DNA of 64,000 nt from Apium graveolens. Its lineage: Eukaryota > Streptophyta > Magnoliopsida > Apiales > Apiaceae. A program made the position numbers and the translations under genes. The notes below the pieces were generated by a model. That model did not search any database and was not told where the DNA came from. It worked only from the letters and a program-made list of their open reading frames with translations. Each line of letters opens with the position of its first letter. The stretch's first letter is position 1. The stretch spans positions 99,499,261 to 99,563,260 of the forward strand of contig NC_133653.1 of assembly GCF_009905375.1 (NCBI RefSeq). Direction: 5' to 3'. Shown here in pieces: positions 55,502 through 64,000 of this stretch.

Positions 55502-58500
55502 TGTAACACCCCCAGATCCGGGGTCAGGGATCCGGGTCGTCACGGTCTTTCTTTCCACAATATCACTTCACTTAATTAATAATAAATAACCTTATGTTGT
55601 GACCCCACACTAACACACACCACAACCCGTTATAGTCTCAGAGATGAAATTGAAATAAGTACAAGTCCTTGAATCCACAATTAAAAGTTATTACAACCCA
55701 AAATGATTACTTGATAAATTTACAGTTAATTGCCATTATCTGCCACAAGTTATAATTATACATAATTTGATTCTCAAAAGTAGAATGCCTGATCTACCAA
55801 TAGATCTACCTCTGCAGCTATAGCAGCTACAACATCAACGGGAAGACGCGGGACGCTTCCCACGCGCTTGCGCTGGGTCTGCTGGAGTCTGGCCATCTTT
55901 CCTAACTGTTGTTGTGTGATGAAGAAATAAAGCAAGAGTGAGCCTTACAGCTCGCAAGATAATATATAGTGATAACAATAATACAAGTATCTAAATGGAT
56001 ACTTACTAGAATCTTTTATCATGTGTAAGATAATTACTTACTAGATATAAGTAAAAACAAGGGATGAAGTTACCAAATACTTCACTATACTTATATCAAT
56101 TATAAAGTTACTTGAACTACCACTGTTCAAAGTATAACGAGCTTTCAACAATTCATCATATAGATGAGACTACAAGACAGATTTGAATAGATTAAATCTT
56201 TGAAGTAGTATTGAAGGAAATGAAGTTATGATATACTTCATTAAGTTCCGATATATATATCCACATATACATCTTACTTATACAGTCCCTGAAAACCTCT
56301 GTCATGTAAAGTATGAACAGAGTTTGTAACATCCAATGAATTTTTGGAAGGGAAAAAGAATTGTGGCATAAACCCGATATCTTGCTGATCAGGCAAAGAT
56401 ACCAATAAGTAACCTTTTCTACTAGTAGATGGACGAATTCCCCACTGGTCATCACCCTGGTCGCAATAGGACCTTATGCTGGACTGCCACTCAGCCACTT
56501 ATGCATTTGATGGACTCCCACTGAGCCACTTACACTATCATGGATGCCCACTGAGCCCATGTTGCTTATGCCGACTCGATAGATGGACTTACTTCCCGAA
56601 CGTTGGGTAAGTAATCAATTCATTTACCAAAACTGCAACCTTGTTGCGAATATAAAATACACCATAGAGCCGGATCCCTCAGGTTTTGAGCGAGTATTTA
56701 AATCCCCTTTTTAAAAGGAAGATCTTAAATATAGAAATGAGTTTTGGGATCCGCTCTAACTTTTAAAAATCAATTTGAAGACTCGAAAACACTTTAAAGA
56801 GTGTTTGGAGTAATGCTGATTTAATGAAGTAAATCAGTCCCAATATATTTAGAAAATGTCTGAATATTATTATTTAAATAATATTCCCATAAAGAATAAT
56901 CTTTATACAAATAATTGAAGTAGAAGTTGTAAGACTTATACTTGAAATGAGTATTAAATAACCAAAGATATACTTATACGAAAGTACTATCTTTATTTGA
57001 ATAATCGAAAATAAGTTTGATTATCGAAACATTATTCTTTAAAAAAATAAAGAATATTATTAAATAACAAGCGGAGTCATAATACCTCGAATGAATATTA
57101 TAAATAATATTCATTAAATAAAATAACGGAGTCATACATCCTCAAATGAATATTCAAAATAATATTCAATAATAAAATAAAGGAGTCATAAGTCCTCGAA
57201 TGAATATTCAAAATAATATTCAATAATAAAATAAATGAGTCATAAGTCCTCGGATGAATATTCGAAATAATATTCAATAATAAAATAAAGGAGTCATAAG
57301 TCCTCGGATGAATATTCGAAATAATATTCAATAATAAAATAAAGGAGTCATAAGTCCTCGGATGAATATTCGAAATAATATTCAATAATAAAATAAAGTT
57401 AAAGTTATTGAATAAACCTTATTCGATTAATAGTTTTAAAAACTATAACCATATATATATAAAAATATATATATTATACTCGGGAACATCGACTCCCAGT
57501 TTAGAAATATGTTCACCTTTTGATCCCCTATACTAAGGGTAAACTCAATACCGCTTATCTCTAGCATAGGTATTATGCAACTGTAAGTATTTTAACCAAC
57601 AGATATATAATCCAAGAATATGAAACAGGCATGCATATATACCATATCACATGCTACAATATATCGCAAGAACTTGCTAATAATAAATATGCATTTATCG
57701 CAAGATCATGCATATACACATATACATCACAACAACATTATAACGGGTAGAAAACTTGCCTGAGCGACTGGGGGTGATAAAAGGCTCGGGACGAGTCTGG
57801 TAACCTATAAACAACAAGTAAGTTGGAATTAAACCAAAGTCGCTTGTAAATCTATACTTTAACCAACTTAGACTCTAACGCTCGTTTTGCGCTCACTGAT
57901 TCTCTTAAGTCACTCGAGTACCCTCGGCTCCACCATTTTTAATAAATTAACCATTACGAGTTTTAAGGCGATTCTTTCGCGGGTGTCTTACCAACTGCCT
58001 AAAACACTTACCATAATTGTTTCATACATTAATTAACCCTTTTTGGTCTTTAACCTATGTTTCAAAGTAAGGCGAGGGGAAAAGTTTCGTTCGCGAAACG
58101 CCGTTACTTGAAACGGTCGTTTCTCCTAAACCGTACATCGGAATCAAACGAACTACATATCAAAACGAAGCTCGTAACATGAACTATCTAAACATGGCAA
58201 TGGTCATAATCTACCAGGGAATTCTCGGGTCCAAATGTTATGAACAAAAGCAGTCTAAAGTAAATCATACATTACGACGGCTATGTTTACGCGATTTCCC
58301 AATTTTAAACCATTCAAAAACCATCACAATTCAACCTCAATCCATTCATACAACCAAAGTCCATCCTTATCACATCATAACAGCCCCAATCAATTCAATA
58401 TTAACATTTATACTTATGCCTAAGCTTGAATTTAAACTATACTTAAGTTCTTTTAACCAAAACAACAAGATTCACCATTCCATTTCACTACCACTCCAAC

Positions 58501-59551
58501 CCAAACTCTAAACCACAAGCATTAAGCTACTATATCACCATAATAATCAAAATCATCTTATTATAAAAAGGAATCTAGGGTTTGGAGATGATATACCTTC
58601 CTTGAAGTGGTGGGAGTAGCTAGGAAGCCTTAGGAAGCCTTGAGAAGTCTTAGGGATGCCTGGATCTTAAAGGAAAACAAGAAAAAATCAAGTTAAAACT
58701 TTGAAATCACTATTCATTGTCTTCTTCATTGATTTCTTGAAGAATATTGAGAAAGAATTGAAGGCTTAAACTCATAATATAGCCATAACTATGCATAAGG
58801 ATGACTAGGGAATTATCTTACCAATTTAGGAAGCCTTGATCTTGAGTTTTGAAATTTCTTGCTTCTTGAAAATGAAAAAGCCGAGAGCAAGCTTTTGTTG
58901 AAGAGAATAGATTTCTTTTGTTTTGATGAAATGATTTGTTTGGCTTGGTTGGTTGAATATTTGATTTGTTTTTGGTTAATTAACAATTTAACCTTGATTT
59001 TGTGTGGTTAATATTCCACCACATTTCCTTCCTTCCCATGTCATGCTTATGTCATGCTATGATGTCATCTTTCCCTCCTTGTCCTCTTCTTATTAGTTGG
59101 GTGGCATCATCCTCTCTAATCCCTTTGATTAACTTCCTAATTGTTTGCCTAATGACCGCTGATCTGTTATACGGTTCGCTTAACTTTCGTTTTCGTTTAT
59201 CGTTTGAGGGATCATACCCGGGATCTTATTACTTAGGTTCCCTTAACCTTTCTCAATATATTATATTCCTTTTATGATCCTCTCTTATAATCCTTTAATT
59301 TAAATCCTTTTTATCCTGTTACCTTATACTCAATTCTTTCCGTATCTAGTGGATTTCCGGGAAAAATCAAAGTGTTCGGAATTGGATTCTGACGATCTTT
59401 ACATACACTTATATACCATATAGAGTACTAATAAAATCTCAGAATATCCATAACAGAACCCCTACATAGTGTGGCATGAAAAGTTTTCTCATTCAGCAAA
59501 AACACTATTCACAAGGGTTACAAAAAGTTGAAAATTTTGGGGGTTATTACA
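55502..59551 (-). repeat. Element D 5' LTR
   Basis: Partner of 45375-49421. It holds the same 54-bp array at 57098-57400, with one unit reading CGAATGAATATTCAAAAT and AAATGAG where the other LTR has CGGATGAATATTCGAAAT and AAAGGAG. It is the promoter-bearing copy by position. Confidence 0.95.
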
Positions 59552-59556
59552 AATGT

Positions 59557-59858
59557 CGACGACTAGGATTTGGAATTAATGGTTAAGATTGAATCAATTC
59601 AACGGATGCATGATGTACCTTTATCCGTTGAAAGATAAAGTACCCATAAATATTTTGACTTTCAACGGATAATTCTTATCTGTTGAATGCTATCAGTATT
59701 TACCTTTAGCAAATCCTGATTTTGGTGTCGGGATCTGACCGCTTGCAAATCCTGATGCCAATGTCAGGATCCGATAACTTGCAAATCATGATTTGTATTT
59801 TTAATAAAGTCAAATGTATTTCTGGCTGCATTACAAATTGCTTAGACATCAAAATAAC
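59557..59858 (-). other. Element B spacer after D
   Basis: About 300 bases between D and the end of B's RNase H. It has no gene. It contains TTCAACGGAT, ATCCGTTGAA and near variants at 59598-59690, the same words as in the LTRs of A and B, and two AAATCCTGAT-type words at 59708-59790. Confidence 0.6.
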
Positions 59859-60254
59859 TTAGGAATAATTAAGCATACCTAACTCACTTACCAACCTAGT
59901 GAAAGTTGACTCATCAAGTGGCTGGGTAAAGATTTCTGCAAGTTGTTGCTCACTTGGAATGAAGTGTAGTTCCATTATATTATTCATAACATGCTCTCTA
60001 ATGAAGTGGTACTTGATATCTATGTGCTTTATCCTTGAATGCTGCATAGGATTTTCAGTGATGGCAATGACACTTGTGTTGTCACAAAAAATTGGGATCT
60101 TGTCCACATGTAGACCATAATCCAACAGTTCATTCTTCATCCACAAAATCTATGCACAACAGCTACCAGTAGCAATATATTCAGCTTCAGCTATAGAAGT
60201 AGAAACTGAGTTCTGTTTCTTACTGAACCAGGACACAAGCTTATTTCCTAGAAA
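59859..60254 (-). pseudogene. Element B RNase H
   Basis: The minus frame reads FLGNKLVSWFSKKQNSVSTS, EAEYIATGSCCA, a TAG at 60150, then ILWMKNELLDYGLHVDKIPI, FCDNTSVIAITENPMQHSRI, KYHFIREHVMNNIMELHFIP and RLVSELGMLNYS at the end. All catalytic surroundings look preserved. The TAG lies in SCCA-stop-ILWM, where C has His and A has Gln. The frame is continuous with RT upstream apart from the TAG at 60255. Confidence 0.87.
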
Positions 60255-61391
60255 CTAACAGGTTCCTGCAATTCTCTTTCTATCTATTTTACAACCTGCA
60301 TAATCTGCATCTGAATAACCAATTAGATCAAAACCAGAATCTCTAGGATACCAAATTCCAAGTTTTGATGTTCCTTTGAGATATCTAAAAATTCTCTTAA
60401 TAGCTACTAAATGAGATTCTCTAGGATCATCCTGAAATCTAGCACAAAGAAAAGTAGCAAACATTATATCTGGCCTACTGGATGTTAAATATAAAAGTGA
60501 GCTAACCATGCCTTTATAACTTGAAATGTCCACAGACTTTTCAGTAGTGTTCAATTCAAGCTTAGTAGCAGTGGCCATGAGAGTTTTTGTAGATGTGCAA
60601 TCCATTAAGTCAGACTTTTTTAAAATATCATGAATAGATTTGGTTTGACTACTGAATATTCCATCACTAACTTGCTTAACTTGTAAACTAAGAAAGTAAG
60701 TTAGTTCTCCCATTATGCTAATTTCATACTTACTTTGCATCAATTTGGCAAACTTTTTACAAAGTTTCTCATTTGTAGAGCCAAATATAATGTCATATAC
60801 ATAAATCGGAACAAGTATACTAGAGCCATTAATATTTCTAAAGAAAAGAGTTTTGTCAACAGTACCTCTTGTGAAATGATTTTCTAAAAGGAACTTTGAC
60901 AAAGTATCATACCAGGCTCTATGCGCTTGCTTCAATCCATAGAGTGCTTTCAAAAGATAGTACACATATTCTGGAAAATTGGGGTCTTCAAAACTAGGAG
61001 GCTGGCTGACATAGACTTCCTCCTCCAAATCTCCATTCAAAAAGGCATTCTTCACATCCATTTGATAGACTTTGAAATTGGCATGAGATGCATAGGCTAG
61101 AAAAATTCTGATAGCTTCAAGTCTTGCAACAGGAGCAAAAGTTTCATCAAAATCTATCCCTTCCTGTTGACAATAGCCTTTAGCAACCAATGTTGCTTTG
61201 TTCCTTATGACTATGCCATTCTCATCCATCTTGTTTCTGAATATCCATTTAGTGTCAATTGAATTTTTTCCTTTTGGTTTGGGTACCAGCTTCCACACTT
61301 TATTCCTTTCAAATTGGTTTAGCTCATCTTGCATGGCTAAAACCCAATCAGGATCCAACAAAGCTACTTCTACCATCTTTGGTTCTTCCTA
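60255..61391 (-). pseudogene. Element B reverse transcriptase
   Basis: A 373-codon frame holds [98 protein letters not shown] and [20 protein letters not shown]. The active site reads YVYD where relatives read YVDD, so the first catalytic Asp is replaced by Tyr. The frame ends at TAG 60255 (GTC-stop-FLG, glutamine in C: SCQFLG) and is bounded upstream by TAG 61389. Apart from the stops the frame is unbroken. Confidence 0.9.
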
Positions 61392-62431
61392 AGATAAAAA
61401 GTTGATGTATAGACATTCTTCTTGAGTTTCTTTCCTTGTTTGCACTCTTGAAGATGCATCACCAATAATTAGTTCAAATGGGTGATCTCTAGTCCATTTT
61501 CTTTGTTGTGGTAGATTAGCTCTAGATGAAGAGGCCTCAAAGTTGTCTTGATGTGTGACTGAGTTTTGATTATAAGAAACTCCCCTTGAGTTTGTGGATC
61601 TTTGACTTGAAGTTGGGGTCCTTTCTGTGTGTGATCTGTACTGACTTTCAGCTCCTATTGATGGTTCAACGGATGTTGAGTTTTTCCTTTCGACAGATGA
61701 TGCATTTTGTCTTTCAACGGATGATGCACCTTGTCTTTCGACGGATTTATAATTCTTTACTTTATTTTTTGTTAACTTTTCTACATTTTCCTTAGAGAAT
61801 ATTTCTTGATCACTTTCATCATCACTATCATCACAGTTTATCTCAACATTGTCAAATTTGAGGTTTTTATGGAAACTTTCATCTTGAAGTCTTTCAATCT
61901 TCTTATCATCAAACACAACATGTACAGATTCCATAACAATGTTGGTTCTTAGATTGTAGACTCTATATTCTTTTCCAACTGTATATCTAATAAAGATACC
62001 TTCATCTGCTTTAGCATCAAACTTTCCATGCTGCTCAGTTTGATTCCTTAGAAAGTAGCATTTACAACCAAATATATGAAGAAAGTTCAGTGTTGGCTTC
62101 CTGTTCTTGAATAATTGATAAGGAGTCATGCATTTTGATTGACTGACCAAAGAGATATTTAGAGTGTAGCATGCAGTATTTACAACTTCTGTCCAAAAGT
62201 AAGTTGGTAACTTTGATTCTTTCAGCATTGTCCTTGCAGCTTCAATAAAAGATCTATTCTTTTTTTCCACCACTCCATTTTGTTGTGGAGTCCTTGCTGT
62301 TGAAAATACATGCATGATCCCATTTTATTCACAAAATAAACTCATTGCAGAATTCTTGAACTCGGTTCCATTGTCACTCTTGATTCTTCTAACTTTGAGA
62401 TAAAGATGACTATTGACTTGTGAAAGGCATA
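61389..62431 (-). pseudogene. Element B integrase (C-terminal part) and linker, cut by F
   Basis: The frame reads RRIKSDNGTEFKNSAM (62340-62390), a TAA at 62325, then HVFSTARTPQQNGVVEKKNR with the catalytic Glu, KLPTYFWTEVVNTACYTLNI, FLHIFGCKCYFLRNQTEQHG and KEYRVYNLRTNIVMESVHVV. A Ser/Asp-rich linker with the repeated peptides SVERQGAS, SVERQNAS and SVERKNST follows. The peptides are encoded by CCGTTGAA-type words. It ends at TAG 61389 (NFLS-stop-EEPK; C reads SQTEPK). F's LTR starts at 62432, so the first Asp and the zinc finger of integrase are not present. Confidence 0.88.
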
Positions 62432-63775
62432 TGTCATAGCCTACTCGTTTATTCGAGTATTTAACTCAACTCAAATAAGAATGTAATAAGTAAATAGTGG
62501 ATCAATCATCAGAGAGATCTCACAAAGTAACATATGTCAAAGATCAAAGAAACATTGTTCATCTGCAGACTTGAAGATTCACTGGAAGAAGTTCAAGAAT
62601 TTGATCATGCCTCAGTGATGAAAATCAAGATCGTGGATTTAATCAAGTGACAGAGATCTCGTCAAGGTATCATTTATTACAAGGATTCAATCAGAACAAC
62701 AAAGTCAAGACATGAAGAAACGTCACAAAAGTTAGTCACTCATGAACCAGACAGTACATCGAGTGTCAGCATTGAAGTGGCGGAATTGATTCATAAGTCT
62801 CAGTGACTTTCAGAAGATTGTCAGAAGAATGGATGCTGCTCAGCGTTAGTATTAATTCTCTATTAATTAATTAAGTCATATAATTTAATTAAGAAAATAA
62901 ATTATATCTGCAAAGATTAATTTATTGATTAATTGAATTAAATTGATTAATTAATTTAGAATTAATATTAAGGATTTATAGAATTTTAATTGATTAAAAT
63001 CTGTTTTAATTCTAAAAAGACAACTGATTGTACTAGTATGACAATCGGTATGACAATTGATAGTCATACCGAAAGTCATGCTAATTCAGTTGATTGTCTT
63101 GATAGAATTATTATTTAGATTAAAATCACTTATTAATTCAGTAAGACAATTTCATTTGTACTACTATGACAATCGGTATGACAATCAATAGTCATACCGA
63201 AAGTCTTGCTAGATCATTTTTAATTGTCTTGCTAGTTGTAAACATTGTCCTACCGAAAGTCTCACTAGCTTAAATGATTGTCATTCCAATTCATTTTTCG
63301 GCTGTGTTGTTTAATAAGAAGCAGAAGACAAGTTCATTCATCATCAATCAAACAGATCACAATATACAAGAACAAAAAGAAAAAGCAGCAGACAAATATT
63401 ACATCTCATCTGCAACTTCAAGATTAATTTCTAGATTGTAAAGTTAAAGCCAATCAACTAGAAATACTTATCTTGTTCTTGTGTATCTATCTAGCGGATT
63501 AAAATCCCTAGAACTTAATCTCAAATCGCATTTAGCATTTGATCTTTTAATTACAAAAATAGAAAAAGTTCATGTCGAATTTATTCTAGATTTGTAATAA
63601 TTGATTTGAGATTAATCCCTTGTAACCGATACCGTAGTTGTAACACCTTTCAAGTTTAATAAAAGTTTTATTTAACTTGAATTTTGTTTCACAATTTTAT
63701 TCCGCATTTTATTCGACTAAACGGTATTGTTTGCATTCAACCCCCCCCCTTCTACAAACAAATTGGGACCTAACA
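62432..63775 (+). repeat. Element F 5' LTR
   Basis: Bounded by TG at 62432 and CA at 63775, followed two bases on by the primer site. Only one copy is in the window, so the start is inferred from the point where B's integrase stops. It has AT-rich TTAATTAA runs at 62860-63000, a duplicated hairpin near 63045 and 63173, and a CCCCCCCCC tract at 63741-63749. Confidence 0.75.
63045..63200. repeat. Duplicated hairpin in element F LTR
   Basis: TCGGTATGAC and its inverse GTCATACCGA lie eight bases apart at 63045-63072 and again at 63173-63200. Each could fold into a 10-bp stem. The surrounding ACTATGACAA and AAAGTC words are also repeated, and a degenerate third copy (CCTACCGAAAGTC) follows near 63249. 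Confidence 0.8.
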
Positions 63776-63777
63776 AT

Positions 63778-63790
63778 TGGTATCAGAGCC
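63778..63790 (+). other. Element F primer binding site (initiator Met tRNA)
   Basis: TGGTATCAGAGCC lies two bases after the LTR end and is a perfect copy of the usual plant copia site. It fixes the plus orientation. Confidence 0.92.
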
Positions 63791-63873
63791 TTCTGATTAA
63801 CGTACAAATCAAGATCCTAGACTTTTGTGTTTCTTTCACTTCTTGAATTTTTTATTCACTCAAAAAATTCATA

Positions 63874-64000
63874 ATGACTACACAAAAAGTTGGAACCGTT
63901 AAAATTCCACTTTTCGATAAAGAAAATTATGTTATGTGGAAGAAGAAGATGCTACTGTTTTTACAGGTTGCTAATCCCAAATATTTGCAAGTGTTGAAGA
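63874..64000 (+). CDS. Element F Gag, N-terminus only (truncated by window end)
   Basis: The ATG at 63874-63876 opens MTTQKVGTVKIPLFDKENYV and continues MWKKKMLLFLQVANPKYLQV to the window edge, 42 codons so far. The pattern P-L-F-D-x-E-N-Y-x-x-W-K-x-K-M is the usual start of copia Gag in this group. It lies 98 bases after the LTR, a normal leader length. Nothing can be said about the rest. Confidence 0.8.
   Translation, partial: MTTQKVGTVKIPLFDKENYVMWKKKMLLFLQVANPKYLQVLK

Larger units (their letters stand above)
45375..59551 (-). mobile_element. Element D: Tekay-type chromovirus (Ty3/gypsy), 14.2 kb
   Basis: LTRs of about 4.05 kb start TGTAACACCC and end GTTATTACA; AATGT is duplicated at 45370-45374 and 59552-59556. 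A Met-tRNA primer site and a polypurine tract orient it on the minus strand. Gag and a 1290-codon pol with integrase and C-terminal chromodomain identify the Tekay/Del clade of chromoviruses. LTR differences are around 1% by eye, the fewest of any pair here, so it is the youngest dated insertion. It carries an additional ORF between leader and gag. Confidence 0.95.
18206..62431 (-). mobile_element. Element B: Sirevirus-like Ty1/copia element in three pieces
   Basis: The pieces are 18206-21911, 43192-45374 and 59552-62431, all on the minus strand. Together they give, in element order, integrase, RT, RNase H, extra ORF, polypurine tract and 3' LTR. C interrupts the extra ORF and D interrupts the spacer before it. 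F cuts integrase at 62431, so gag, protease and the 5' LTR are not seen. The join across D is proved by the AATGT duplication. The join across C rests on the continuity of the extra ORF, because C has no clean target site duplication. Confidence 0.75.
62432..64000 (+). mobile_element. Element F: 5' end of a Ty1/copia element on the plus strand
   Basis: A 1344-base LTR, a Met-tRNA primer site and the start of gag are present; the rest lies beyond the window. LTR termini TGTCATAG and GACCTAACA, and the tail CAACCCCC...TTCTAC...GGGACCTAACA, resemble C's LTR end, which suggests a Sirevirus-like or related copia element. Bases 62427-62431 (GCATA) would be the left target duplication; the right one is not visible. 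Confidence 0.85.

Overview
The window is repeat DNA from a flowering plant nuclear genome. Every recognisable coding stretch belongs to an LTR retrotransposon, and I see no host gene, RNA gene or CRISPR array. The lineages present (Sirevirus-type and Angela/Tork-type Ty1/copia; Tekay-type chromovirus and Tat/Retand-type Ty3/gypsy) are those of angiosperms. The style of the Sirevirus proteins suggests a eudicot, possibly an asterid, but this is only an impression.

Layout, with letters used below. Bases 1-942 are AT-rich flank with an inverted-repeat candidate. Element A (about 943-18205) is the 3' part of a Sirevirus-like copia element read on the minus strand. Element G (1341-13314, TSD CAAGT) is an Angela/Tork-like copia element inserted into A's 3' LTR. 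H (3535-6949, TSD GTATA) is a solo LTR inserted into G's pol. Element B (about 18206-62431, minus) is a second Sirevirus-like element cut into three pieces. It holds C (21912-43191, another full-length Sirevirus-like element, minus) and D (45375-59551, TSD AATGT, a Tekay chromovirus, minus). C in turn holds E (31226-39795, TSD CCAGC, a Tat/Retand-like gypsy element, minus). At 62432 a copia element F on the plus strand cuts B inside integrase; F runs off the window just after the start of its gag.

No element is a clearly complete autonomous unit. G has lost nearly all of gag. H is only an LTR. A, B and C carry several stops, many at places where relatives have glutamine. E has lost the catalytic part of reverse transcriptase. 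D has an uninterrupted 1290-residue pol, but an amber codon separates capsid from nucleocapsid and the protease reads VTG instead of D-S/T-G. By eye the paired LTRs differ by roughly 1% in D, 2% in E and around 3% in C and G. E sits inside C, so that pair agrees with the nesting order.

The most interesting object is an apparently intact three-exon gene on the plus strand inside E (32455-34307). It is antisense to the element's own gag-pol, and its two introns restore one 556-residue frame. Extra antisense ORFs are known in Tat elements. Here the accessory gene outlived the element's polymerase and has a repeat-rich upstream region. Other notable patterns are C-to-T type nonsense codons spread over several elements, short family-specific motifs scattered through LTRs, spacers and coding linkers, a 50-bp duplication that breaks an extra ORF in D, and a clean deletion of the gag core in G.
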